Shown here: in pieces, positions 29,301 to 37,984 of the stretch | Position numbering within the stretch: the stretch's first letter is position 1 | How the letters are laid out: each line of letters opens with the position of its first letter | Assembly (NCBI GenBank): GCA_963847515.1 | Contig: CAWKAA010000007.1 | Span: 1,612,001 to 1,676,000, forward strand | Length of the DNA stretch: 64,000 nt | Reading direction: 5' to 3' | Origin: QHXW01 sp963847515 | GTDB taxonomy: Bacteria > Acidobacteriota > Terriglobia > Bryobacterales > Bryobacteraceae | Program-made: the position numbers and the translations under genes | Notes under the pieces: generated by a model | The model's input: only the letters and a program-made list of their open reading frames with translations | What the model was told of the DNA's origin: nothing | The model's database searches: none

Positions 29301-29768
29301 ATGCGGAGACGCCGGAATCAAAGCGGGCTTACATTGATCGAGCTAATCGTGGCGTTCACGATCCTGCTGATCCTCACGAGCATGGCAGTACCCCTGGCGC
29401 GCGCCAGAGTACGCGGCGAAAGAGAGCGCGAGTTGCACCGGGTGTTGGTCGAGATACGGAACGCCATCGACAAGTACAAGGACATGGCCGACCAGGGGAT
29501 GCTCGGCCCCGGGAAAATCGGACAGGAGGGTTATCCGGAAAGCCTGGAGATTCTCGTGGAGGGCGTCAAAATGGCTGGGCAGGTGGAGAAGAAGCAGCGT
29601 TTTTTGCGGCGCATTCCCAAGGATCCCATGACCAATTCCACGGACTGGGGAAAGCGCAGTATGCAGGATGATCCTACGTCCACAGGCTGGGGCGGGCAGA
29701 ATGTGTTCGACGTTTACACCAAGAGCATGGATAAGGCTGCGGATGGAACTCCCTATTCGGAATGGTAA
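29301..29768 (+). CDS. Type II secretion pseudopilin, GspG-like (first copy)
   Basis: 155 residues. The N-terminus QSGLTLIELIVAFTILLIL is a type IV prepilin signal: a basic leader, Gly at -1, Glu at +5 after cleavage, then a hydrophobic helix. The C-terminal part 'RIPKDPMTNSTDWGKRS ... NVFDVYTKS ... GTPYSEW' matches GspG-type major pseudopilins. It starts 6 bases after the secretin stop and overlaps the second pseudopilin gene. It needs a prepilin peptidase, which is not in the window. Confidence 0.9.
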   Translation: MRRRRNQSGLTLIELIVAFTILLILTSMAVPLARARVRGERERELHRVLVEIRNAIDKYKDMADQGMLGPGKIGQEGYPESLEILVEGVKMAGQVEKKQRFLRRIPKDPMTNSTDWGKRSMQDDPTSTGWGGQNVFDVYTKSMDKAADGTPYSEW

Positions 29769-30183
29769 ACGTAGTGTCGCCGCGACGCTACGCGGCGGCG
29801 CCAGGCGTTGTGGGTTCACCCTCATCGAGCTGCTGATCGTAATGTCCATCATCGTGACCCTGGTCTCGATCGCGCTTCCGCTTTACCAAAAGTCCATCGT
29901 CCGGACCAAGGAGACTGTGTTGCACAGCAACCTGCAAACCCTGCGAACTGTAATCGACGAGTACACCTACGATAAGCAAAAAGCCCCACAAACTCTGCAG
30001 GACCTGGTGCAGGAAGGTTACTTGCGGCAAGTTCCGATCGATCCTATGACAGGCACCAACGACTGGCGCACCGTCATGGAAGATGCGGCGCAAAGCGTGA
30101 GCCAGAACGAGCCGGGCATTTTTGACGTTCACAGCGGATCGGATAAAATAGGGCTCGATGGAACACCATACTCAGATTGGTAA
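29743..30183 (+). CDS. Type II secretion pseudopilin, GspG-like (second copy)
   Basis: 146 residues from ATG 29743, which lies inside the previous gene (26-base overlap). The prepilin motif is CGFTLIELLIVMSIIVTLVS with Gly|Phe cleavage, and the ending 'VPIDPMTGTNDWRTVMED ... GTPYSDW' is like the first copy, so the two are paralogues. The leader is long (about 24 residues before the cleavage site). An internal start nearer the motif cannot be excluded. The stop overlaps the start of the next gene by 26 bases. Confidence 0.88.
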   Translation: MELPIRNGKRSVAATLRGGARRCGFTLIELLIVMSIIVTLVSIALPLYQKSIVRTKETVLHSNLQTLRTVIDEYTYDKQKAPQTLQDLVQEGYLRQVPIDPMTGTNDWRTVMEDAAQSVSQNEPGIFDVHSGSDKIGLDGTPYSDW

Positions 30184-32311
30184 ACTTTCAACGGTTTTAC
30201 TACTCCTTTTACTCACTGCAGGTCTAGGCTATTCCCAAAACTCACTCGTTTGCGTCCCGTCCGCCGTACCCGCTTTAGTTCATTCCGAGGGGCTGGCGGA
30301 AAGGATGGGGGATGTCGTGCTTAGCTGCTCCGGAGGAAAATCCGGCGTCACGATTACCGGAAACTTGACGGTATTCATGACGGTGAACGACACTAACAAA
30401 CTCGGGGCCAACAACACGGTTGACGCGCAATTATCCGTGGACACTGGTACCGGCCCCTCGCCGTCCAACGTGACGGCTCAACTGGCGACGCCCAACGCCA
30501 TAGTTTTCAACGGGCTCAGCTTCATCATCCCTGCTTCCGGGAGCGTGACGCTGCGAATTACCAACTTGCGCGGCGACGCGAACGAATTGCTGGGCAACCA
30601 GACAGCAACTGCACAGCAGCCCATAACCGCCTTTGTTTCTTTCAGTTCGCCGAGTAGCCTGGCGGTGAGCAACAACCAGTTCACCGTGGCATTTGCACAG
30701 CCGGGGCTGCTTACCGAGTCCCCCTCCAGCGGAGTGCGCTGTACCGGCTCTCCCTTGCCTTCTAAGATCAACCTGGCGAACCTGTTCGCGGCGGGAACGG
30801 CCTTTTTCTCCACACGGGTGACCGAAGGCTTCGCCAGCTCGTTTCAGCCCAAAGACGCCTTCTCCGACACCGGCACTCGCATTATAGTGCGGTACTCGGG
30901 ATTTCCGGCGAACGCGAGCCTTTTCGTACCGGATTTTGTTGCCGGGTCCAGTGCGGTCACCCCGACAGCTGGCGGAGATCTGGGCTTGACGGCTTCCGGC
31001 GGCCAGTATTCTCCGTCCGCCACAGGTTCTCTGCTCCTCATTCGCGTGACAGGGACGGATACCAATGGCGCCGGCGGTATGCTGGCTTTCCCGGTTCCGG
31101 GTATGGGGACCAGCACTTTTACTTCGGTCAGCGAAGTTCCCATGTCGAACGGCTCGGGGAATGTAGTCTTTGAAGTCGTGGATGCGAATCCTGCGGTCCA
31201 GGAAAGCGCCCAATTCCCCACATTTGTAGGCCTGCCGCCCACCGGCGGCGGCAACACGATAATCGCCAATGCTCAGGTATCCTTCGCGCCGCTTTCGACG
31301 GTCAATGTGGCGTCGACCGACCCCGTGCCCCGGTTCGCGGACGTAGCGCCTAAGTCGGATTGCTCAACCGTCCAGGACTGCAACGCAGCTTACTTCGCGC
31401 ATCTTGTCGTAAACTCGACCGGTCTCAATTTCGTATCGCCGGTCGGAGGGGGCAGACAGCTTCAGTACGTCGGCGTGCTCAATCGCGGGGCCGGCCTGAT
31501 GAACTGGACGGCCACGGTAGCCTATCAGAACGGCTCCGGCTGGTTAACGGTAGACCCTGCTTCGGCGTTCAACAATACGACCCTGAACGTGAACCTCTAT
31601 CCCAGCGCGCTTGCGGCGGGTACATATCAGGCGACCATTACAGTCGATGCTGGCCCGCTCGTGGGCAGCAAGACGATTCCGGTGACCCTTACGGTATCCG
31701 GCGGATTGACTGGGCCGGTGATCGGCACAGTCGGCAACGCCGCGACCTCCCAGTCCGGACCGTTGGTAGCCGGGTCGATCGCGACCATCAAAGGATCGAA
31801 CCTTGCGGGGACACATGTCGCCGTAACTTTCGACGCCCTACCGGCGCACCTCTTTTACAACTCCAGCACCCAGATCAATCTGCGTGTGCCCGACGAGTTG
31901 GCGTTCATGCAAGCGGCACAAATGATTGTCACCGTTGACGGGCAGGTTGCTGCACAAACCGTCCCGCTTGCTATTGTCGCGCCCGCCATCTTCACCGGGG
32001 GCGTGCTGAACGCAGACAACTCTCACAATAACCCGGTGAATCCTGCTGTAGCGGGAAGCGTGATTGAGATCGTCGCAACCGGACTGGCTTCACCGCGAAG
32101 CGGCGCCATCACAGTGCGTATTCAAGATCACGCCAACCTGATGCCGGTCTCCATAGGCCAGTTTTTAGGTATCGCGGGATTGCAAACGGTCAAAGTCACG
32201 GTTCCCAGTGATCTTGGCGGGGTGTCAAACGCTACCTTGAGCGTCTGTGCCGTTGCGAGCGATCCGAATCAGCCGGTGTGTAGTCTGCCGGTCTCATTCG
32301 CTGTGAAGTAG
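30158..32311 (+). CDS. Large exported protein with Solibacter-type C-terminal domain
   Basis: 717 residues. A signal peptide (STVLLLLLLTAGLGYSQ) is followed by a long Ser/Thr/Val-rich beta region, a BACON-like Ig domain (NWTATVAYQNGSGWLTVDPA) and a C-terminal domain 'VAGSIATIKGSNLAGTHVAV ... STQINLRVP' of the type known from TIGR03437, expanded in Solibacter and relatives. Function is unknown; probably a cell-surface or secreted protein. The ATG at 30158 lies inside the second pseudopilin gene (26-base overlap), which ties it to the secretion operon and makes it the likely cargo or an adhesin of that system. Confidence 0.85.
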   Translation: MEHHTQIGKLSTVLLLLLLTAGLGYSQNSLVCVPSAVPALVHSEGLAERMGDVVLSCSGGKSGVTITGNLTVFMTVNDTNKLGANNTVDAQLSVDTGTGPSPSNVTAQLATPNAIVFNGLSFIIPASGSVTLRITNLRGDANELLGNQTATAQQPITAFVSFSSPSSLAVSNNQFTVAFAQPGLLTESPSSGVRCTGSPLPSKINLANLFAAGTAFFSTRVTEGFASSFQPKDAFSDTGTRIIVRYSGFPANASLFVPDFVAGSSAVTPTAGGDLGLTASGGQYSPSATGSLLLIRVTGTDTNGAGGMLAFPVPGMGTSTFTSVSEVPMSNGSGNVVFEVVDANPAVQESAQFPTFVGLPPTGGGNTIIANAQVSFAPLSTVNVASTDPVPRFADVAPKSDCSTVQDCNAAYFAHLVVNSTGLNFVSPVGGGRQLQYVGVLNRGAGLMNWTATVAYQNGSGWLTVDPASAFNNTTLNVNLYPSALAAGTYQATITVDAGPLVGSKTIPVTLTVSGGLTGPVIGTVGNAATSQSGPLVAGSIATIKGSNLAGTHVAVTFDALPAHLFYNSSTQINLRVPDELAFMQAAQMIVTVDGQVAAQTVPLAIVAPAIFTGGVLNADNSHNNPVNPAVAGSVIEIVATGLASPRSGAITVRIQDHANLMPVSIGQFLGIAGLQTVKVTVPSDLGGVSNATLSVCAVASDPNQPVCSLPVSFAVK

Positions 32312-32319
32312 ATGGAGCC

Positions 32320-32387
32320 GAGGTGTTAGGTGTTAGGTGCCAGGTGTTAGTAAACCCTAACACCTAAAACCTAGCACCTAGCACCTG
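32320..32387. repeat. Large imperfect inverted repeat between convergent genes
   Basis: The left arm (32320-32350) is made of AGGTGTTAGG-type direct repeats; the right arm (32357-32387) is its complement at 25 of 31 positions, with a 6-base loop. It would fold into a long hairpin and could end transcription from both sides. The right arm also encodes the last eight residues of UvrB. Confidence 0.75.
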
Positions 32388-34364
32388 CGTTTCCCGTTCT
32401 CGCAGATCCTTGATACGGTCGCGCAGCTGCGCCGCTTTCTCGAACTCGAACTTCCGGGCGGCCTCGCGCATGCGATCTTCCAGCTCGGTAATGAAGCGCA
32501 GGCGTTCTTCCGGCTTCATCTTTTCGATGTCTTCATCGGCCTCAACTGGCACGGTGACGTAATCGCCCTCGGCGATGGCCACCAGGCTCATGTCGATGGG
32601 CTTGATGATGGACTGCGGCGTAATGCCATTGCGCTCGTTGTATTCCACTTGCGTGCGGCGGCGGCGGTTGGTCTCCTCGATGGCCTTGCGCATACTGTCG
32701 GTCATCACATCCGCGTAAAGGACGGCACGCCCTTCCACATGCCGTGCGGCGCGGCCGATAGTTTGAATCAGCGAGCCGCTGGATCGCAGGAACCCTTCCT
32801 TGTCGGCGTCCAGAATCGCAACCAGCGAAACCTCAGGCAGATCGAGCCCTTCACGCAGCAGGTTGATCCCAATGAGCACGTCGAACTCGCCGCGCCGCAG
32901 ATCGCGGAGGATTTTAATTCGGTCAAGCGTCTCCACTTCCGAGTGCAGGTAGCGGCACTGCACTCCGACCTCGGAATAATATTCCGCCAGGTCCTCGGCC
33001 ATGCGCTTGGTCAGCGTCGTGACGAGCACGCGCTGGTTGGCGGCCACGCGCTTGCGAATTTCGCCCAGCAAGTCGTCTACCTGCCCTTTAATGGGCCGGA
33101 TCTCAACTTCGGGATCCACCAGGCCGGTGGGCCGGATGATCTGCTCCACGACCACACCGGCTGATTTCGTCAGCTCATAGGGTCCCGGCGTGGCCGAAAC
33201 GTAGACCACCTGATTGACGCGGTTCTCGAACTCTTCGAAGGTCAGCGGCCGGTTGTCGAGCGCGCTGGGCAGCCGGAAACCGTGCGACACGAGTACCTCT
33301 TTGCGTGAGCGATCGCCGTGATACATGCCATGCAACTGCGGAACCGTCTGGTGGCTCTCGTCGATGAACATGATGGCATCGTGCGGCAGGTAATCCAGCA
33401 GCGTGGGCGGCGCCTCACCGGGCAGCCGTCCGGAAAAATGGCGCGAATAGTTCTCAATGCCATGGCAATAGCCGATCTCTTTCATCATTTCGAGATCGAA
33501 CATGGTGCGCTGATAGAGACGCTGGGCCTCGATCATTTTTCCCTGCTTTTCCAGCTCCTTGCGCCACCACTCCAGCTCCGTCAAGATGCCGGCCATGGCT
33601 TTGTCCTTAGTCTCGTCCGACATCACGTAGTGCGTCTTGGGATATATGGGCAGGCGCAGGTACGTCTGCCGCACCTGGCCCAGCAGCGGATCGATCTGCG
33701 AGAGGCTCTCGATCTCGTCACCAAACAATTCGATGCGGTACGCGTAATCGTCGTAGGTCGGATAAAGCTCGATGACATCGCCCCGCACGCGAAAAGTTCC
33801 GCGGCGAAAATCAGAATCGTTACGCTCGTAGAGGATGTCCACCATCCGCGAAACAATCTGATTGCGCGTAATCTTCTGCCCTTTTTCGAGCATCAGCAGC
33901 ATGCCGTAATACGCTTCGGGCGAACCCAGGCCGTAGATGCAGCTCACGCTGGCCACGATCACGCAGTCGCGGCGCTCGAAAAGAGACCGCGTCGCCGAGA
34001 GCCGCAATTTATCCAGCTCATCGTTGATTGTGGCTTCCTTTTCGATGTAGACGTCGCTCGATGGAATATAGGCTTCGGGCTGGTAGTAGTCGTAATAGCT
34101 GACGAAATATTCGACCGCGTTCGAGGGAAAGTAGCTCTTGAACTCGTGATAGAGTTGCGCGGCAAGAGTTTTGTTATGGGCGAGAACCAGGGCCGGCCGG
34201 CCCGCCTGTTCGATGACCTTCGCCATGGTAAAGGTCTTGCCCGATCCGGTGACCCCCAGCAGGACCTGGTCTCTTTCCCCATCCTGCACGCCCCGGCTCA
34301 ACTCTTCGATCGCAGTTTCCTGGTCGCCTCGCGGACGATAGTTCACTTCCAGATGAAACGGCAT
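32364..34364 (-). CDS. uvrB: Excinuclease ABC subunit B
   Basis: The damage-verifying helicase-like subunit of nucleotide excision repair, 666 residues, normal length. Motifs: Walker A GVTGSGKTFTMAK near residue 40, the beta-hairpin 'YYDYYQPEAYIPSSDVYIEK', DESH in 'IMFIDESHQTVPQ', helicase motif VI 'IQTIGRAARH', and a C-terminal UVR motif (EKAAQLRDRIKDLRE) that contacts UvrC. I chose ATG 34364 (MPFHLEVNYRPRGDQ) because the family begins there; the longer reading upstream is not conserved. The last residues TQVLGARF come from the inverted repeat and look like a foreign tail. Confidence 0.97.
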   Translation of the reverse strand: MPFHLEVNYRPRGDQETAIEELSRGVQDGERDQVLLGVTGSGKTFTMAKVIEQAGRPALVLAHNKTLAAQLYHEFKSYFPSNAVEYFVSYYDYYQPEAYIPSSDVYIEKEATINDELDKLRLSATRSLFERRDCVIVASVSCIYGLGSPEAYYGMLLMLEKGQKITRNQIVSRMVDILYERNDSDFRRGTFRVRGDVIELYPTYDDYAYRIELFGDEIESLSQIDPLLGQVRQTYLRLPIYPKTHYVMSDETKDKAMAGILTELEWWRKELEKQGKMIEAQRLYQRTMFDLEMMKEIGYCHGIENYSRHFSGRLPGEAPPTLLDYLPHDAIMFIDESHQTVPQLHGMYHGDRSRKEVLVSHGFRLPSALDNRPLTFEEFENRVNQVVYVSATPGPYELTKSAGVVVEQIIRPTGLVDPEVEIRPIKGQVDDLLGEIRKRVAANQRVLVTTLTKRMAEDLAEYYSEVGVQCRYLHSEVETLDRIKILRDLRRGEFDVLIGINLLREGLDLPEVSLVAILDADKEGFLRSSGSLIQTIGRAARHVEGRAVLYADVMTDSMRKAIEETNRRRRTQVEYNERNGITPQSIIKPIDMSLVAIAEGDYVTVPVEADEDIEKMKPEERLRFITELEDRMREAARKFEFEKAAQLRDRIKDLRERETQVLGARF

Positions 34365-34451
34365 GGCTTTAGCGTAGCATTGCGGGCAAGAGGGGAAGGC
34401 GGTGCCTGGTACCGCGCTTATAAGCTCATCGTTGGTCGATCTTGATGCGGC

Positions 34452-34670
34452 GTGCCAGTGGCGGTTACAATTCGGATCAAGCAAACTCAGCAAATCTCTT
34501 ACGATCCGGCCATGGCACAAAATTGGCCTCGGGTCTCCATTTACGTTTATGCTGGGTTCACCGTTGGCCTAGAGGCTCAAGGTATTGGTCTGTTGGGCCA
34601 GGCCGGATTCTTCGAGCGGTTCACTGTATGCTTTAGTCACACGGCAAAGCAGTTTCAGATCGACACATGA
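34452..34670 (+). pseudogene. Possible C-terminal fragment of a retropepsin-like aspartic protease
   Basis: A 72-codon reading whose end, GLLGQAGFFERFTVCFSHTA followed by KQFQI, resembles the last strand-helix element of retropepsin-like proteins (xLLGxxgFFxxFxVxFd). No catalytic DTG/DSG motif precedes it, so it is a fragment at best. It lies in a 370-base gap between the uvrB start and the glycan operon. The rest of this gap shows nothing recognisable. Confidence 0.35.
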
Positions 34671-34735
34671 ACGCTGCAGACAGTAACCAGATCTAAACCA
34701 TCAAACACTTTTGGCGTAATAGAGGTTGGCGAAAC

Positions 34736-35857
34736 TCACTGAGTCAAGCTCCTCGATCCCGTCTCCTCCACCGTATCCAGCGTCAACCGCGCCGTCGTCT
34801 TCCACGAAAACTGATTGGCGCGTTGGGGCCCGGCAGTCGCCAACTGTGCGCGCAATCCTTCGTCGCATACCAGTCTCGTCATGGCATCCACCAGCGCTTT
34901 TTCGTCGTGCGGATCGAACTGCAATGCAGCATCACCCGCGGTGCTCGACAGCGGCTCGATATTCGAGCAGGCAGCCGGCACCCCGGCCGCCAGCGCCTCG
35001 AGAACCGGCAGTCCAAAACCTTCAAAAGTGGATGGGAACAGAAACGCGAAGGCACGCGCGTAGAGATCGTAGAGATCTTCGCGCGCAATCCAGCCGGTAA
35101 ATTCGACGTAATCGGTAAGTCCAAGCGACTGCCGCAGCCGTTCGAGGTTGGCCGTATCGAATCCGCGCAGGCCGGCAACCACCAGACGGAATTCCGGACG
35201 TGCGCGGTGAAACACTGCGAACGCTCGCAGCAGCCGATCGAGATTCTTGTGGGGATGCAGCGTGGAAACGGTCAACAGCATCGGTTCCGGCCGGCGTGCC
35301 CGCGCGATTTCAAAAAACTTCGGATCCACGCCCAGTGGGATGACGCGGATTTTGTTGCCGCGCAGCCGGTAGAAGCGTAGTAGATCCGCCCGAGTCGCCT
35401 CCGAATCCGCGATTAGCGCCCGCGAGACGTGCGCCGACCAGAACAGCAGGAATCTCCAGAACAGGAGATCCAACCAGCGGAAGTGTTCCGGGTGTCTCTT
35501 ATGCTGCAGATCGTGAAAGACGGTGACCTGCGGGCAGCCGCACAAAATCGGTGCAGTAAATCCGGGGTTCAGCAAAACGTCGACATGCTGCGCGGCAATG
35601 GCCAGCGGCAGAACTATCTGCTCCCAGAGAATCCGCGCGGGCCTGAATGAGGCACGGACAGCTTGGCGGGCGACGTGAAAGTTGATTTGCGTGGGAGCCA
35701 GATCGCGGCCGGTTTCGCGGTTGGTGAACAGAACATACTCATTCGTGCTGTCGATCTCGGCGAGCGCGCGCAGCAGGTTCCGTAAATAGATCTCAGTGCC
35801 GCCCACTCCACCTGGAATCAGGTACAGCGCATTCACGCCGATGCGGAGCGGGCGCAT
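34736..35857 (-). CDS. Glycosyltransferase family 4
   Basis: 373 residues with the GT-B fold: N-terminal 'RIGVNALYLIPGGVGGTEIYL', the hinge 'IRVIPLGVDPKFF', the C-terminal domain start 'LLTVSTLHPHKNLDRLLRAF', and the E-x7-E element in 'FEGFGLPVLEALAAG'. It transfers a sugar from a nucleotide donor onto a glycan or lipid carrier; donor and acceptor are unknown. It is the last gene of a six-gene minus-strand operon (40890 down to 34736), two bases after the preceding stop. Confidence 0.92.
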   Translation of the reverse strand: MRPLRIGVNALYLIPGGVGGTEIYLRNLLRALAEIDSTNEYVLFTNRETGRDLAPTQINFHVARQAVRASFRPARILWEQIVLPLAIAAQHVDVLLNPGFTAPILCGCPQVTVFHDLQHKRHPEHFRWLDLLFWRFLLFWSAHVSRALIADSEATRADLLRFYRLRGNKIRVIPLGVDPKFFEIARARRPEPMLLTVSTLHPHKNLDRLLRAFAVFHRARPEFRLVVAGLRGFDTANLERLRQSLGLTDYVEFTGWIAREDLYDLYARAFAFLFPSTFEGFGLPVLEALAAGVPAACSNIEPLSSTAGDAALQFDPHDEKALVDAMTRLVCDEGLRAQLATAGPQRANQFSWKTTARLTLDTVEETGSRSLTQ

Positions 35858-35859
35858 TC

Positions 35860-37617
35860 TTAAGGGCGGGCTACGTTTCGCTGCGCATCAATCATGTCCA
35901 GAGCCTGCCGCGCCGTTTGATTTCGCGGATTCAGAGCCAGCGCGTGGCGGAAATCGTCGCTTGCGGCATTCACGTTGCCCTGCGCGAGGCGCACGCCACC
36001 GCGGTAGACGTAAGTCATGTCGAAATTCGGGTCGATCTTTTCAGCCGTCGCCAGGGCATCGAGCGCCTCGGCGCTCTTGCCCTCCTTGCCATAGATCATG
36101 CCAATTTGGGAGTAGGCATGGGCTGTCGCCCTCATACTGGCTGCACGCTTAAATTTCGTCAGGGCCTGTTCGGGTTGTTTGAGGCAATCGTAATCCAGGC
36201 CCCAGTCGATGTACAGCCGATAATCGGACGGGTCTAGCGCCGCGCTGCGCTCATAGTGTGGCAATGCTTGATCGCAGGCGCCATACTCGTAGTACGCTTG
36301 GGCCAGCTGAAACTGCACGCGCGCCTTGTTCGGCGATTTCGCAGCCGTATCCTCCCACAACGCAACTTTGTCGCTCCACACGAAATTGCGGTTGTACGTG
36401 GCAATGCCTAAGATCAGCAGCACGCCGGCCAGCGCCGCGATCGCCTTCGGCCGCCGGACATCTATGCGCCGTAAGAATTCAATCAGAATGAGCAGCAGGC
36501 CGATCATCGACAGATACAGACGGCGTTCGGCCACCGGGTCCGCGATGGGCACAAAGGACGAAGTCGGCGCCATCAGTATGACAAATGCGAAGAATCCGTA
36601 TGCCGCCAGTGGATAGCGACGCCGGAAGTAAAATAAGACGCCGGCCGCCACTAGAATGGCCATCAGTCCCAGAATGGCGCCGTGTTCCAGGATGGTGTGC
36701 GAGACCGGATAATCGTAATCGATCCTGAGGCCCGCCGGGAACAGAAACAGCCGAATATATAACCAGAATGCCCGGCATTCGGTGAAGAAGTATTGATACC
36801 ACCTGAAATCTCTGATGCGAAAACCAGCCGAAGTTGCGCCGCTCAACTGGCGCGCCAGATATATGGCCGCCAGCACTGCTGCAACCGTAACCGGCACGTA
36901 CAGCCTCCAGTTCCGGCGGATTCCCGCGAAAGAGAATGGCGGATTCCAGAAATAATCCGTGAGCAGTAGCAACGCCGGAAGAATAACGGTATGCTCCTTC
37001 GACAGAACCGCGGCGGCGAATACCACCAGAACCATTGCCGTGCGCCTCCAGCTGACCTCCACGGAGCGCCTATACAGGAATAGCGCAAACGCGCCGAGGA
37101 AAAACAGCACGCTCAGGTTCTCCGAGCGGCTGGCCACGTATCCGACCGACTCCGAATTCACGGGATGCAATAGGAACAACGCGCCGGCGAATGCGGCCAG
37201 CACGTCGCGCCGCAGGCGGTCCACTTGCGCCCATTCCAGGATCTTGCGAACGATGAAGAACACCAGCACAGAGACCATGACGTGGAACAAGACATTGAAC
37301 GCGTGATATGGCAAGGGATGAAGCCCCGAAAGCCGGTAATTGACCCAATAGCTAAACATGAGCAGCGGCCGGACTCCCGATATCCACGCGCTCAGCGAAT
37401 CCAGTTCAAAGTTGGGCCGCATGAAGATCAGGTATTGATCGTCAAATAAGAACGGGCCGTTGAGCGACGGCCCATAGACTTCAAACGCCACCGCCAGTGC
37501 GATGGCGAAGCCGAGGCCGTAGGGCCACAAAACCGTTCCAGGTTTCTCCACTACCGGCGATAACGGCTTGGCGGCCGTGCGGCCGCTCTTTCTGGATGAC
37601 TCTTTACTGGGTTTCAT
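35860..37617 (-). CDS. Multi-pass membrane protein with TPR repeats (TMTC/GT-C-like)
   Basis: 585 residues. About ten hydrophobic segments in residues 30-400, an early acidic loop motif (FLFDDQYLIFMRPN) as in GT-C membrane glycosyltransferases, then TPR repeats from ~410 (NKARVQFQLAQAYYEYGACD; PEQALTKFKRAA). This layout is shared with TMTC-type O-mannosyltransferase-like proteins. It may use a lipid-linked sugar, which would fit the neighbouring dolichyl-phosphate-mannose-synthase-like gene. Part of the six-gene glycan operon. Confidence 0.8.
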   Translation of the reverse strand: MKPSKESSRKSGRTAAKPLSPVVEKPGTVLWPYGLGFAIALAVAFEVYGPSLNGPFLFDDQYLIFMRPNFELDSLSAWISGVRPLLMFSYWVNYRLSGLHPLPYHAFNVLFHVMVSVLVFFIVRKILEWAQVDRLRRDVLAAFAGALFLLHPVNSESVGYVASRSENLSVLFFLGAFALFLYRRSVEVSWRRTAMVLVVFAAAVLSKEHTVILPALLLLTDYFWNPPFSFAGIRRNWRLYVPVTVAAVLAAIYLARQLSGATSAGFRIRDFRWYQYFFTECRAFWLYIRLFLFPAGLRIDYDYPVSHTILEHGAILGLMAILVAAGVLFYFRRRYPLAAYGFFAFVILMAPTSSFVPIADPVAERRLYLSMIGLLLILIEFLRRIDVRRPKAIAALAGVLLILGIATYNRNFVWSDKVALWEDTAAKSPNKARVQFQLAQAYYEYGACDQALPHYERSAALDPSDYRLYIDWGLDYDCLKQPEQALTKFKRAASMRATAHAYSQIGMIYGKEGKSAEALDALATAEKIDPNFDMTYVYRGGVRLAQGNVNAASDDFRHALALNPRNQTARQALDMIDAQRNVARP

Positions 37618-37624
37618 TCGTGAA

Positions 37625-37984
37625 TCAAGACCCGGCTGTTTGGTCTTTCAAAGCCTGAATATGGTATTCGAGAATGGCGACGCGCTGCGCCAGCGCAATG
37701 TTGTCATCCTTCAGCTGCGAGATGATGAGTGAAAACCTGTAGAAAATAATCAGAAAAACGCAGCCCACAATGAAGAGCAGCGCGAGAGGCGGATCGGCCA
37801 GGCCCAGCAGATCCGCAGTGGAATGCAAAAGTCCGCGAGCCCGCGACAACATCAGGAGAGCCACCGCGCCGATTAGCCAGGTGACAGAATATTCCACTCG
37901 AATACGCGCACGCCGCACCGAGAACAGCACCAGCACGATCAGCAGCGCGCACATACCGGTCATTACATTCAGGACGCGGTCCAA
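37625..37984 (-). CDS. DUF2304-family small membrane protein
   Basis: 119 residues with three hydrophobic segments and a C-terminal coiled-coil-like end (QLKDDNIALAQRVAILEYHI). This is the DUF2304 family, usually found next to polyprenyl-phosphate glycosyltransferases like the gene just upstream. The start is TTG 37984, directly following the TGA of that gene; a later ATG (MTGMCALL) is possible. Likely a membrane partner of the glycosyltransferase. Confidence 0.82.
   Translation of the reverse strand: MDRVLNVMTGMCALLIVLVLFSVRRARIRVEYSVTWLIGAVALLMLSRARGLLHSTADLLGLADPPLALLFIVGCVFLIIFYRFSLIISQLKDDNIALAQRVAILEYHIQALKDQTAGS

Noticed and set aside
32320..32387. Repeats between convergent genes as CRISPR or transposon ends
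   Set aside because: Only a single hairpin of short direct repeats, no spacers, no transposase nearby.
33318..34445. A 375-codon plus-strand open frame
   Set aside because: Antisense to uvrB, whose protein is fully conserved; no motif of its own.
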